From: a virus
Length of the DNA: 64,000 nucleotides
Strand: one strand, 5' to 3'
Virus record (IMG/VR): IMGVR_UViG_3300040802_000094
Location: 1 to 64,000 of that record
The notes below the pieces were generated by a model, which made no database searches, had not been told where the DNA came from, and was given only the letters and a program-made list of their open reading frames with translations. Shown here in pieces: positions 33,987-42,919 of this stretch. Made by a program: the position numbers and the translations under genes. How positions within the stretch are numbered: the first letter of the stretch is position 1; each line of letters begins with the position of its first letter.

Positions 33987-36413
33987 ATGTTTCGACTGAA
34001 GTCTAATTTACATAATTCGAGATTCAGGCGATGGTTTCCCACCGTCTTTCGGTTGATAGACGCGATCGACTACTGGCACTGGTGGCATTTTCGTCACGTC
34101 GAAGACATTAGGGCGGGGCTAGATACGGTTCCCGCCGTATTTGTTCTGTGGAGCAAAAACGAGGGCGTTCGACAATTAAATAACGAATACCTCGCCTCTT
34201 TTTCGGAAGAGTGGGGAACTCAGTTCTCCGAGTTATTTGATATCTCGGAACAAATTCAGCAGTTTCGAGACTCGCCTCGCCAGGAAATTGTTTACGACGT
34301 TTCCTTTCCGATGAACGATGGCAAGTCAAAAGTCGATTATATTTTCTTCTTCCGGAAGTACGATCGCGGCAACAAGATCATTGCGGTAGGACTCGATATT
34401 TCCGATCAAAAAGTTGTCGAGCGGGAGCTTAAGAATGCCTATTCCCAGCAAAAAACAATCCAAATTATTTTAAATCGCATCCGAACGTCTTTAGAGATAG
34501 AAGAAACGCTGCAGCTTGCCTGCGAAGAGGTTCGCAAGGAGTTGAGCTGCAGTCGCGTAGTGATCTATCAGTTCAACTCCAGTTATTCGGAGGGATGGGT
34601 ATGTTCGGAATCGATCGACGACAAAATTGGCTCGATTCGCGGGAGGGATTTGGAAGACCCTTGTTTTAACAAGGTTGCCAAAGAATATATTCGGAAAGGC
34701 TTTGCCGTATGCAGCGACGTTCGGAATACGCAAAGTTGCTACAAAGAAATGCTGCTCGGACTCAACGCCAAGTCCAGTCTCACGGTGCCGATCATGGAGG
34801 AAGACAAGTTGTGGGGGCTGATGGCGTGCCACCAACAAGAGCCGTTCTATTGGGACGAAAGGGCGATCGTTTTAGTTAGGGAAGTTTGTCGCCAGCTTCA
34901 AATTGCGGTACAGCAGCACAAGCTTTACGAACAATTGCGCTTGCGCGAGCAACAACTCAAGGTAGATCTGCAGCGAGAGCAGCTTTTACTGGAAGACGGC
35001 TTGGTTGGAGTTTTGAGATTGAAGTGGAATAAATCTCAAGATTTCACGATCGGCTACGTTCAAAATTCAGAGCAGTTTTTTCGCAGCTCTTCGAGCGCGA
35101 TGTCCGGAAAGAATTTCTTGGACTTTATTCACCCCCAAGACCGAGATACTTTCCTCGCGGTTTGCGAGGCGATCGTTTCCGGGACGACGGGAAATGACGA
35201 TATTTTTTACCGAGTTGTCGATGCGAACAGGCAAATAAAATGGGTTTATAACTTCGTTCGTGTCGCCAGAGCGCACGAAGCGGAAATTGAGATCGACGGC
35301 TACATCGTTGACGTGACGAGCTACAGGCAGGCCGAAGAACGGGCGAAACTACTCGTAAGCTCTTTACCCGTATTCATTTTCGCGATCGACAAAGAGAATC
35401 GATTCGCCCTTTGCGAAGGAAGGAATATCCGGGGAATCCCTTCTCAAATCGTCGGGCAAAACGTGATTGAGGTTTACGCCAATCTCAACTGCTTTGAGGT
35501 TGGCGAGGCGATCGAAGCGGCTAGGGCGGGAGATCCCCTCAAAAAGACCTTCAACTTGAACGGTCAGTTTTATCGCCATTACTTTACGCGATCGGAAAAC
35601 GAAGAATCCGTCTTGGGAGTCGCTTTCGACGTGACGGACTTGACGATCGCCCAGCTCGCCCTAGAGAAAGCGAGTCAAGAAATGGAGGCATTCTTGCATT
35701 TCACGTCTCACGACTTGCAGGCTCCCTTGCGAACCGTATCGAATTACCACAAGCTATTTCTACGTCACCTTCAAAAGCAATACTCGCTGACGCCGGAGGC
35801 CGACCCCGTACTTTCGAGTCACACCGAAAAAATCCAAGCATCCCTGGAGCGGGAACGTCGGTTGATCGAGGATCTCCTGGCTTTTTCGAGAATCAACCGG
35901 GTCGAGTCCGACATCGAACTTCTCGATCTGAACGAAATTTTAAACTCCGTAAAAGCCGTCCTCGCCGATCGCATTACCGAAAATAGAGCCACAATCTTTT
36001 GCAGGCAAACCCTGCCGACGCTGTGGGGCGATCGCACTCAAATCGAGTCGGTATTCCAAAACCTGTTAAGCAATGCGATTAAATTCCAAAGGCCGGATCT
36101 AGACCCCGAAATACGAATCGAATGCGAAGAAAGGCTTCTCGACGGGGAGCGCGCGTGGTACTTCCGGTGGATCGACAACGGTATCGGCATCGCCCCCTTG
36201 GACGGCAGCAAAACCTTCGAGGAAGCGGCGGAAGCTATCTTTTCCCCGTTCAAAAAAATGCATTCTTCCTCCTATTCTGGGACGGGGATAGGGCTTGCCG
36301 TCGTCAAAGCCGTCATCGAAAAACACCGAGGTAAGGTGTGGGCTTCGGAGAACCCTTCGGGGGGGACCATTTTTCACCTGCATCTCCCAGAAGGAAAGGG
36401 GAGGGAGGTATGA
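33987..36413 (+). CDS. cyanobacteriochrome-type (DXCF) sensor histidine kinase
   Basis: An 808-residue soluble kinase. Predicted order: N-terminal PAS-like region (~40-140), GAF (~160-330), PAS (~345-455), PAS-like (~460-555), HisKA (~560-650), HATPase (~680-805). The GAF has both chromophore cysteines of DXCF cyanobacteriochromes: DPCF (Asp224-Phe227, Cys226) and Cys251 followed by Tyr252, then the expected LTVPI and LWGLMACHQQ strands. Phospho-acceptor His575 lies in FTSHDLQAPLR; the ATP lid has NLLSNAIKF, DNGIGI and GTGIGLAVV. All kinase motifs are intact. It should bind a bilin from the host and act as a blue/green or teal-type photoswitch (family knowledge). It is 29 bases from the peptidase gene and is flanked by phage genes on both sides. 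Confidence 0.88.
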   Translation: MFRLKSNLHNSRFRRWFPTVFRLIDAIDYWHWWHFRHVEDIRAGLDTVPAVFVLWSKNEGVRQLNNEYLASFSEEWGTQFSELFDISEQIQQFRDSPRQEIVYDVSFPMNDGKSKVDYIFFFRKYDRGNKIIAVGLDISDQKVVERELKNAYSQQKTIQIILNRIRTSLEIEETLQLACEEVRKELSCSRVVIYQFNSSYSEGWVCSESIDDKIGSIRGRDLEDPCFNKVAKEYIRKGFAVCSDVRNTQSCYKEMLLGLNAKSSLTVPIMEEDKLWGLMACHQQEPFYWDERAIVLVREVCRQLQIAVQQHKLYEQLRLREQQLKVDLQREQLLLEDGLVGVLRLKWNKSQDFTIGYVQNSEQFFRSSSSAMSGKNFLDFIHPQDRDTFLAVCEAIVSGTTGNDDIFYRVVDANRQIKWVYNFVRVARAHEAEIEIDGYIVDVTSYRQAEERAKLLVSSLPVFIFAIDKENRFALCEGRNIRGIPSQIVGQNVIEVYANLNCFEVGEAIEAARAGDPLKKTFNLNGQFYRHYFTRSENEESVLGVAFDVTDLTIAQLALEKASQEMEAFLHFTSHDLQAPLRTVSNYHKLFLRHLQKQYSLTPEADPVLSSHTEKIQASLERERRLIEDLLAFSRINRVESDIELLDLNEILNSVKAVLADRITENRATIFCRQTLPTLWGDRTQIESVFQNLLSNAIKFQRPDLDPEIRIECEERLLDGERAWYFRWIDNGIGIAPLDGSKTFEEAAEAIFSPFKKMHSSSYSGTGIGLAVVKAVIEKHRGKVWASENPSGGTIFHLHLPEGKGREV

Positions 36414-36475
36414 CAAACATCCCGATTCCTCCGAGGAAACGCAGATTCGATCGCTAGTTACTTGAGAGTCTCTTT

Positions 36476-36886
36476 ATGCTCAAAATTCTTTACATAGAAG
36501 ACTCGGAGGACGACTATGAATTCTTCAAAATTGCCTTTGAAGGAAAGGCGGATGTCGAGTGGGAGGAAAGTGCGAGGTTCGCCCTCGACTCGCTCAAGCA
36601 AAGGAGAGTCGCGGACTATCCTGACTTGATCTTTCTCGATTTAAATTTAATCGGCATTTCCGGACTTGAGTTCTTAGAACTGCTTCCCCGAGAAGCCCCT
36701 TACGTCCTCGCCAAAGTGCCGATCGTTATTTTTACCTCAAGCGCGTATTATAACGATATCGACATGGCTTACCTACATCGAGTCTCCAGCTATATCAGAA
36801 AACCCCTGGACATAGACGAACTTTGCGATTGCGCTGAAGTGGTCTGCCAGTTTTACGGGCAAACCTGCATTCTTCCCACAAAATGA
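36476..36886 (+). CDS. CheY-like response regulator (Rcp1 type)
   Basis: A 136-residue stand-alone receiver. The acidic pair is Glu8-Asp9, the phospho-acceptor is Asp55 in LIFLDLNL, with Thr87 and Lys109 in the conserved switch positions. The long C-terminal extension and D-L-N-L phosphorylation loop are those of the phytochrome-associated Rcp1 group. It should accept phosphate from the kinase 62 bases upstream. It has no output domain, so it must act by protein-protein contact, perhaps on the next gene product, to which it is coupled by an ATGA overlap. Confidence 0.9.
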   Translation: MLKILYIEDSEDDYEFFKIAFEGKADVEWEESARFALDSLKQRRVADYPDLIFLDLNLIGISGLEFLELLPREAPYVLAKVPIVIFTSSAYYNDIDMAYLHRVSSYIRKPLDIDELCDCAEVVCQFYGQTCILPTK

Positions 36887-37788
36887 CCAATACTGAATCC
36901 GTAATTCACCTTATCGAAGATTCGGACAGCGATGCCGACGTTGCCGAAATACTTTTGAATGAGGCGGGGTTTAGGGTGTTTCGATATCCGACGCTTTCAA
37001 AGGAACGACTGATCCGCAATATCGAAAAATATCCGGAGACGAAGCACATCGTTTTGTTGGACTTATTCGGAGTTTCCCCGGAGTCGCCAAAGGAAATCAT
37101 TGAAAACGTTCAAGGATGTTTCCAGTCGCGCCAGGATGTCGATATCGAAATTGTCGTCCTTTCTGGCGGATCGAGTCCCGAACTTGTTCAGATGGTGAAG
37201 TCCCACGGGTTGCAGTTTCTGTCGAAAAATGAAGCCCTCGACCCCGACACCGACACCTTGGCGGTCAACCTCAAGCAAATCCAACAAGATCGGGGAATTG
37301 AAAAAAGTATATGGATACTGGAATCGAAGCTAGATCAACTGCATTTGAGGCACCAGATGGCGGTCGATCGCTTCTCTCAGGAAATCGGCTCGATTCAAAC
37401 CGCCTACCAGGAAGTTCACCGACTGGTGTATAGCTTGGAAGCAAGACAGAATCGCGACGAAAGCGATCGCCTCGCCGGAGGGCAAAATGTCGAACGACAC
37501 CTCAAAGGACTGGAGGTCAAAATTCAGGAACGAATCGATCGCATCCAGGAAAATTCCGAAGCGACGAAGGTTTTACAGTACCTCGTCCCTCTCGCCGCTC
37601 AATTCCGGCATAACCAAATTGGAGAAGACGAATTCAGGGCGATGGCTCAAGCCATTCGCTCGATCGTATTGATCAAAAAAAATCCCAAAAAGGCGATCGG
37701 GTTGGCCCTCCTGTTCCTGACACTAATGGCGAGCGCCCAGGATCGAATTGTCGCCCTCCTTCGTATGGTATTTGAGATTTTTAAGTAG
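36883..37788 (+). CDS. receiver-domain protein with coiled coil and C-terminal membrane helix
   Basis: A 301-residue protein with an unusual plan. Residues ~1-130 form a receiver with acidic residues at 12-13 and likely phospho-acceptor Asp60 (IVLLDLFG). Residues ~140-235 are a long coiled coil (LESKLDQLHLRHQM ... VKIQERIDRIQEN). Residues ~268-300 hold a hydrophobic segment (AIGLALLFLTLMAS) followed by an amphipathic helix. A receiver anchored to the membrane by its C-terminus is not a standard regulator and could control membrane permeability or lysis timing (inference). Coupled to the Rcp1-like gene; convergent with the gene at 37781, overlapping it by eight bases. Confidence 0.8.
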   Translation: MTNTESVIHLIEDSDSDADVAEILLNEAGFRVFRYPTLSKERLIRNIEKYPETKHIVLLDLFGVSPESPKEIIENVQGCFQSRQDVDIEIVVLSGGSSPELVQMVKSHGLQFLSKNEALDPDTDTLAVNLKQIQQDRGIEKSIWILESKLDQLHLRHQMAVDRFSQEIGSIQTAYQEVHRLVYSLEARQNRDESDRLAGGQNVERHLKGLEVKIQERIDRIQENSEATKVLQYLVPLAAQFRHNQIGEDEFRAMAQAIRSIVLIKKNPKKAIGLALLFLTLMASAQDRIVALLRMVFEIFK

Positions 37789-38014
37789 ACTTAATTTTGG
37801 GGACTTGTACTGTCTGTCCGGAATGGAGATCCCAAATTGTCGTGCGGTTGTAAAGCAAAAATCGTTTGTAGCGATCGCCGGGAAATTTATTTTTCTTCAA
37901 AAAAAGTGGAAGGGGATCTCGATACGATCGCAATTCCGCCTCTCGGTAGCGGGGAAGCTTGAAGGGAGGACGTCGATTTAATCGCTCCCAGAAAGGGGTT
38001 GAGGGGTTGGCCAT
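37781..38014 (-). CDS. LysM-like small tail protein (gpX type)
   Basis: A 77-residue basic protein. The C-terminal two thirds read like a LysM fold used in contractile-tail hubs: LPLFLKKNKFPGDRYKRFL, then YNRTTIWDLHSGQTVQVP, where the W-D-L-x-x-G-Q-x-V-x-V-P ending is diagnostic. In P2, gpX is such a protein and binds tail/hub. It complements the connector at 12100, which lacks a LysM end. No good ribosome site is seen. Confidence 0.6.
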   Translation of the reverse strand: MANPSTPFWERLNRRPPFKLPRYREAELRSYRDPLPLFLKKNKFPGDRYKRFLLYNRTTIWDLHSGQTVQVPKIKST

Positions 38015-38107
38015 TTTGTCGAGCTATCGTGCTATCCTAAAATCTGAGCGATCGCTATTCGAGCCGAGAGCGATCGCTCTTCACAAAATAGTATTACAAA
38101 ACCGTAA
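38015..38107. other. intergenic region with paired HIP1 sites
   Basis: A stretch without gene, containing two GCGATCGC octamers (near 38048 and 38070) in GAGCGATCGCTATTC and GAGAGCGATCGCTC contexts. It must hold the start of the minus-strand LysM-like gene's leader and possibly the promoter for the head operon; no convincing -35/-10 pair was found. Confidence 0.4.
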
Positions 38108-38140
38108 AGCGCGGGGACGTTGCAGTCCCCGCGCTTTTTT
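38108..38140 (+). terminator. intrinsic terminator before the head operon
   Basis: Eleven-base GC-rich arms AGCGCGGGGAC and complement around GTTGCA, then TTTTTT. It stands only 15 bases before the head operon start codon, so it may act as an attenuator rather than an end point. Confidence 0.8.
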
Positions 38141-38154
38141 GTTTGGAGCGAGTT

Positions 38155-39861
38155 ATGTCCGATCAATTCATCGAAGCCATCGGCAAAACCCTCAGCCAGA
38201 AAAATGTTTCGCGACTCAAGGAAATTTGGTCGTCGCTTACTGAGCTGCTGGCGAGTACGGGAAACCTCGAAATAGAAGATCTACCAAAAACTTTAATCGA
38301 CCCGCAATCTCAATACGACCTTCACAATATGGAAGGAGAGATTGCCGCTTCCGGGCGAAAAGGTATTGATGTCGGCGCGCAACTCGAATGTACGGCGTGG
38401 GCTGCAAAAGTCAACAGGCTCGCCGACATTTTCGCTCTTTTGTTGCGTACTTATCCTAGGGTATTCAAATACGAACAAGAGGGTGAAGCCGAATTCGAGC
38501 CTCCCGAAGAACGGCTCAGCCGACTGCTGAAGGAGATAACGGACGCCGCTTTTTTGCTTTGTAAGGAAAAACCAGACACCCGCTCAAATGCGGATATTTA
38601 TGCGAGTTCGGGAGAGGGAGAAAAAGAAGACTTCGGCGATCCTTCAATATCCAAGGCCGAAGGGGAAACGGAGTCCGAAAGTACTTCGGATGTCGAGACC
38701 GAAACCTTGATGGCAAGAGATCTCGCGGAAGCCGAAGGCGAGGTTCGCGAAGTTTTCAATATTGAAATTGCCGCGCGAGCGATGCCGACCGCCAAGAAGG
38801 CCGCCAACGAAAGGCCGATCGACGGAATCCTCTTCCAGGTCGATCGGCCCAGCGAGGCAATTCCGGAAGTGGGGCCCGGCTTGCCCCTGTTGATTCCGAA
38901 AGAGGTCGCCCTGGCGGCGATCGCGGACATCACCCCCGGGAAACCAAAACCCTTGGACGCGCACGACACCTTCGCCCGCCATTCCAACCGAGATATTGTC
39001 GGCGCCATGACCAGCGCCTACCTCGAAGGAGACGACCTCGTCGTCCAGGGAGTCCTTTGGGATTACAACCAGCCGGACAAGATTCAGGCGATCGGCCAGG
39101 AGACACAGCGTCTCGGCATGTCCGTCAATGCGACAGCCGACGGACATGTCGCCGAGTGGGGCGGAACGAAAGTCTGGCAGGTAGATCGCCTGCAGATCTT
39201 GGGTGCAAACATCTTGTTTTCGGATAAAGCGACTTTCAAGCGGACGCGGATTATTCGCGCGATCTCGAAATCTTCTTTGGGGGATTTCGAGCAGCCGATC
39301 GCGGCGCGGGCGGAAGATTCGCCGGACTCGGAAGACCTGCCTTTAAACAAAACCTTCGACCCAGAAGAGGACACCATGAGTAACGAAGCAATTTCACAGC
39401 AAATACAAGTGATCGCAAGCTCAGTCAAGGAAGTTCAGACGATCTTCGCCCAGGAACTGGAAGCGTTGCAGGAAGCCGTCCGAGACCTGAGTACGCAAGT
39501 CTCGGATATCCAGTACGAACGGGAGCAAAGTCAGAGTTCGATCCAGGCTGCCGCGCAAGAAGAAGCCAAGCAGAAAGAAAGAGAGGATTTGCTGGCATCG
39601 ATCGCCGAAGTCGTTGACGCAAAACTGGCGAATCTTCCCGGTCCTCGGCGAGCGGGCTACAGCATTCCACTTGCCGCGTCGAGTCCGCCTTCGGCAACGG
39701 CTGGCGATCGGAAAATGGAAATCCAACTGCAATTGAGCAAGTTAAACGGACAGATTGAGGTAATGCAGCGAGATCCCAATATGTCCGGCTCTCCAGAAAT
39801 CATTTCGTTGATCGACAACCGTCGCCAGCTCGTCGCCCAACTAGAATCCTTCGCCAACTAA
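38155..39861 (+). CDS. prohead protease fused to scaffold-like coiled coil
   Basis: A 568-residue protein. Residues ~1-200 are acidic and helical, unassigned. Residues ~200-380 look like a phage prohead protease: an N-terminal strand, His in LDAHDTFARHS, and nucleophile Ser in RLGMSVNATADG, as in assembly serine proteases of the S78/T4 gp21 type. Residues ~410-500 are a coiled coil (VKEVQTIFAQELEALQEAV) suited to scaffolding, followed by a disordered Ala/Pro linker and a final helix. Protease and scaffold in one chain just before the capsid gene is a known arrangement. It would build the prohead and then cleave itself. Start is ATG 38155 with GGAGCG upstream. Confidence 0.72.
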   Translation: MSDQFIEAIGKTLSQKNVSRLKEIWSSLTELLASTGNLEIEDLPKTLIDPQSQYDLHNMEGEIAASGRKGIDVGAQLECTAWAAKVNRLADIFALLLRTYPRVFKYEQEGEAEFEPPEERLSRLLKEITDAAFLLCKEKPDTRSNADIYASSGEGEKEDFGDPSISKAEGETESESTSDVETETLMARDLAEAEGEVREVFNIEIAARAMPTAKKAANERPIDGILFQVDRPSEAIPEVGPGLPLLIPKEVALAAIADITPGKPKPLDAHDTFARHSNRDIVGAMTSAYLEGDDLVVQGVLWDYNQPDKIQAIGQETQRLGMSVNATADGHVAEWGGTKVWQVDRLQILGANILFSDKATFKRTRIIRAISKSSLGDFEQPIAARAEDSPDSEDLPLNKTFDPEEDTMSNEAISQQIQVIASSVKEVQTIFAQELEALQEAVRDLSTQVSDIQYEREQSQSSIQAAAQEEAKQKEREDLLASIAEVVDAKLANLPGPRRAGYSIPLAASSPPSATAGDRKMEIQLQLSKLNGQIEVMQRDPNMSGSPEIISLIDNRRQLVAQLESFAN

Positions 39862-39866
39862 GAACT

Positions 39867-40979
39867 ATGGGTATTTCTTTTGCCTCGCCACAAATGGCGC
39901 AAAGGCTGGATTCGTTCGGATTCCAGCGCTCTTACGACTTACAAGCAGCCGCAACTCGACTCGACGGATCTTTTCTGACCCATCGGGACGACTTCATGTC
40001 AACGATCGGACACTATATCAGAAACAGTCAGGACGTCCGGCTGTGGAAGATGATCCGGAAGGAGTTGGCGGAAGCGGATCTGAACAGAGAGGCTATCGAG
40101 GGACAGGATCCCGAGTCCGGCTTCATGAGCAAGAACAACATGAACCCTCCCGTCAACGACGTCGCAAATCCGGCGTCGCACGATTTAAGCGATCCGGGTC
40201 AACTCAATAAAGCGATCGGAGGAATCATCCAGACCGGGCATTATACCGAAAGTATGTGGAGGCAGCAGGGCAAGCCCTACGGAAATCAGCTCTCCGATCG
40301 CACGATGAAGCTGATCAGCTCGATGGTCAAGAATGTCGAGCGCGCTTTATTTCGGGGCAATGCCACGACAAACCCCCTCGAATTTAACGGACTGGAGCAG
40401 CAAATGGATCCCACCCATTTGTTCGAGGCGGATATTACGGCAGGTGACTCGGTAGTCAAGAAGTTGCGAGGGATCGTCCGCCTGTCAATATCCGACGAAA
40501 CGATCCTGAGATCGGTCACGCACATCTTCACGACAGCGTTGGGCGTCCAGCTTCTCGAAGACGAGACAGACATGAAGCTGGAATACCACAACCTCGATCG
40601 CGTTTCTCCGGGGCTGTCGGTTCCGTCGATCGTCACACATCGCGGGCTGATGCCTATCGTGGACTCCCCCTTCCTTCGGGACGAGAAAGGGGCGACCGAC
40701 GCCGACCCCGACTATATTGACTACTGGCTGCTCGACATTAATTCGCTGTGCTGGAAAGGGGTTATTCCGAAAGGGGCGAACGTATCCAATCCCAACAGCC
40801 CTTCCCCGTCGGATTTCGACCCGCAGATTTTCGACATCACGCGATACACCGGAATGGGCGACTTGATGGTCGAAACCCGTATCGGCCTGATGTATGGCAC
40901 GCTATATGCCAAAAACAGAGGACAGGGGATTTGGAAATTGAGAGTTAAAGTTCCGCCGCTAACCGTCGCTTCAATTTAA
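39867..40979 (+). CDS. major capsid protein (HK97-fold)
   Basis: A 370-residue protein between protease/scaffold and connector genes, the standard position for the major capsid protein. Features fitting the HK97 fold are an N-terminal helical arm, a long spine-helix region (RTMKLISSMVKNVERALFRG), a central beta/alpha part and a C-terminal beta strand ending (GDLMVETRIGLMYGTLYAK). Family membership is inferred mainly from position and size. No strong ribosome site is visible before the ATG. Confidence 0.75.
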   Translation: MGISFASPQMAQRLDSFGFQRSYDLQAAATRLDGSFLTHRDDFMSTIGHYIRNSQDVRLWKMIRKELAEADLNREAIEGQDPESGFMSKNNMNPPVNDVANPASHDLSDPGQLNKAIGGIIQTGHYTESMWRQQGKPYGNQLSDRTMKLISSMVKNVERALFRGNATTNPLEFNGLEQQMDPTHLFEADITAGDSVVKKLRGIVRLSISDETILRSVTHIFTTALGVQLLEDETDMKLEYHNLDRVSPGLSVPSIVTHRGLMPIVDSPFLRDEKGATDADPDYIDYWLLDINSLCWKGVIPKGANVSNPNSPSPSDFDPQIFDITRYTGMGDLMVETRIGLMYGTLYAKNRGQGIWKLRVKVPPLTVASI

Positions 40980-40983
40980 GTAA

Positions 40984-41460
40984 ATGTCTCTCGTCCGATC
41001 GACGCCCAAGTGGGCTGCCAACCAAATCCAAGTTCCGGGAGTCGGGAGGGTTTTTCGCCCGGTCTCCAACGCCATCGTTACGATGCCCGACGAAGTTGCC
41101 GCGTGGCTGGCGGAAAATGGGTTCGTCGAAATTGTCGGCGGCCTCCCGTCACCCCCTCCGGGGATACCCCGCTCCGTCAAAAAGGAAGGAGGGCGATCGC
41201 CGGATCCTCCTCTCGGTTCGTCACCTCCACCTTCCCCCATGCAAGAAGGATCCGGCGAGGAGACGTGGAAGTCTCTTTTGTTGGAGTATCTAGAACGGTC
41301 TCCCGCAGAGGAGATCATTGAGAATGTTCGGGGAATCGGTCGGGAAACGGCGGAAGCGATCGCCGACCTCCCAAGGCCGCTAACCTGGGAATCGGTCGAG
41401 TCCGTGCTGAAACCCGCACAAATCCGAAACTTGAAAAAATTCTTAGGAGAGGAGGAGTGA
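40984..41460 (+). CDS. head-region protein with helix-hairpin-helix C-terminus
   Basis: A 158-residue protein. Residues ~1-55 are beta-rich (WAANQIQVPGVGRVFRPV ... VAAWLAENGFVEIV), a pattern common in phage head-fibre or head-decoration proteins. A Pro/Gly-rich linker follows (~55-90). The C-terminus contains a helix-hairpin-helix (IIENVRGIGRETAEAIADL) that could bind DNA in the filled head. It overlaps the following gene start (GTGATG). Confidence 0.6.
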   Translation: MSLVRSTPKWAANQIQVPGVGRVFRPVSNAIVTMPDEVAAWLAENGFVEIVGGLPSPPPGIPRSVKKEGGRSPDPPLGSSPPPSPMQEGSGEETWKSLLLEYLERSPAEEIIENVRGIGRETAEAIADLPRPLTWESVESVLKPAQIRNLKKFLGEEE

Positions 41461-41996
41461 TGCCACTCATTACGTCTCACGTCAGCCAGTCCCTCGGGGC
41501 GATCGCTCAGTCCTTGATCGAAACGAAACCCAAATTAATCGCCGCGACGGTTCGGAGGAAGGCGGAAGCTTTCTCCTACGAGGCCGGACAGGCGGTTGTT
41601 CCGTCGGAAGCGAAACTCCTGACTTTTGCGCGGTGTATCCCCGAAGGGGGGAACTCGCTCCTTCTTTCAGCTCAGTTAATTTCCAAGAAGGGGTTTTCCG
41701 GAAAGCTGCTCTTGTTTTCTGGATGCCCGTCGCCCCCCGAAGACGGGAAGGCGGTTGACCCTTCCCGGGACGACATTCGGAAGTTCCTATTTTCTGTCGA
41801 TTTCTCCGACCCTCTCGCCAAGGTAGAAGAGATCGGAGAGTTTCAGTCAATTGAGGTCGTTTCCCACAAAATTGCGGAAAGCGCCGATCGAAACTTGTAC
41901 GGAATTCTCGTCGCGAAAGAGCCTTACGCGGCGATCGCCGAAGAAGAGTTCCTCATCCGGCTTGGCTTCTTTCCCAGAGAACTCAGGATGATCTGA
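41460..41996 (+). CDS. hypothetical head/connector-region protein
   Basis: A 178-residue protein starting at ATG 41460, with GGAGAGGAGG upstream inside the previous gene's end. Alternating beta strands and helices; no domain recognised. Its place between the capsid and gp6-like connector suggests a head completion or minor capsid role. Confidence 0.55.
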   Translation: MPLITSHVSQSLGAIAQSLIETKPKLIAATVRRKAEAFSYEAGQAVVPSEAKLLTFARCIPEGGNSLLLSAQLISKKGFSGKLLLFSGCPSPPEDGKAVDPSRDDIRKFLFSVDFSDPLAKVEEIGEFQSIEVVSHKIAESADRNLYGILVAKEPYAAIAEEEFLIRLGFFPRELRMI

Positions 41997-42002
41997 TTTG
42001 TT

Positions 42003-42638
42003 ATGCCTTACCTAACCCCAGAAGAAGCCCGAGATCGCCTGCTCTCGTCGGGGAGGTACGAAGAAAGTACCCTCCCCGACGCAGGCGTACTCGGGCTTTT
42101 GCTGGAGGATATCGAAGAACGCATCGATACTTGGCTGGGATACCACGCGCCTCTAACGGATTACGTAGAAGAATACCGAGTCGATCCGAAAGGGGTCGTC
42201 GTCCTGTCTGGCTTCCCCGTCGCCTCAGTACGACAAGTAGAAATACTTTACGGGATCGAGACGAACAATGCGGAGCAGTCTCCAACCGAAATAGTCACTT
42301 CCGGCTATTGGCTTCGCGGCAATATCGTCGGACTCGGGGGCTGTCCCGGCGATCGCGTCCGGATCTCCTATTCCGCAGGACTAGATCCGCTACCCACCCG
42401 TTTTAAATTGGCCGCGTACAGGCTGTTGCTCGAAGTTTTGGAGAAAGACGGGACGAGTGGCTCTACCGATTCTTTGGACGCGATCGCCCGTCCCGTCACT
42501 TCGCTGTCCGTCCCCGGAATTTCCAAATCTTTCCAGCTCGGGAAAGACCCCGATAGCGGCAAGCCTTTTGGCGAATTCAAGCGGATCGACGAAATCTTGA
42601 GTCGGCTCAAAACCGATCGGAGAAAATTCTTATGGTAA
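42003..42638 (+). CDS. head-tail connector (gp6-like)
   Basis: A 211-residue protein with an N-terminal helical part (YLTPEEARDRLL, LLEDIEERIDTWLGY) and a beta domain (VVVLSGFPVASVRQVEILYG), which is the layout of gp6/gp15-type head-tail adaptors that sit under the portal. Coupled to the next gene by seven bases of overlap. Confidence 0.68.
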   Translation: MPYLTPEEARDRLLSSGRYEESTLPDAGVLGLLLEDIEERIDTWLGYHAPLTDYVEEYRVDPKGVVVLSGFPVASVRQVEILYGIETNNAEQSPTEIVTSGYWLRGNIVGLGGCPGDRVRISYSAGLDPLPTRFKLAAYRLLLEVLEKDGTSGSTDSLDAIARPVTSLSVPGISKSFQLGKDPDSGKPFGEFKRIDEILSRLKTDRRKFLW

Positions 42639-42919
42639 AAGAAAAGTCAATTTTTAAATCTAAAACCTTATGGGTTTCGGTTCTTACTTTTTGTTACGGG
42701 ATCATGCCCGTCCTTCAGGATGCCTCCGCGACAGAAAAATTTACGCCCGCCCACCTTTTCGAGATTTTCAATTTTGCCGTACTGATGGGCGCGACGATTT
42801 TGACGCGATACCAGGGGAACAGTTCCGTCCTCTTTACACCAAAGGGGTTGCCCGGGATCGACCCGGAGCAGGCCAAGTACATGGCCGAAGTTTTCAATCA
42901 ATCCATGAAAAATGAGTGA
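42632..42919 (+). CDS. holin-like membrane protein
   Basis: A 95-residue protein with a basic start (MVKEKSIFKSK), two hydrophobic segments (TLWVSVLTFCYGIMPVL and IFNFAVLMGATIL) separated by a short polar loop, and a soluble C-terminus. Size and topology fit a phage holin of class II. It is embedded between connector genes with overlaps on both sides, an unusual place, so it would be expressed with late genes. Confidence 0.6.
   Translation: MVKEKSIFKSKTLWVSVLTFCYGIMPVLQDASATEKFTPAHLFEIFNFAVLMGATILTRYQGNSSVLFTPKGLPGIDPEQAKYMAEVFNQSMKNE

Noticed and set aside
33987-36413. Kinase as host chromosomal gene marking a prophage end
   Set aside because: Phage genes lie directly on both sides (lysin-like 29 bases upstream; LysM-like, protease and capsid downstream), so no boundary is indicated.
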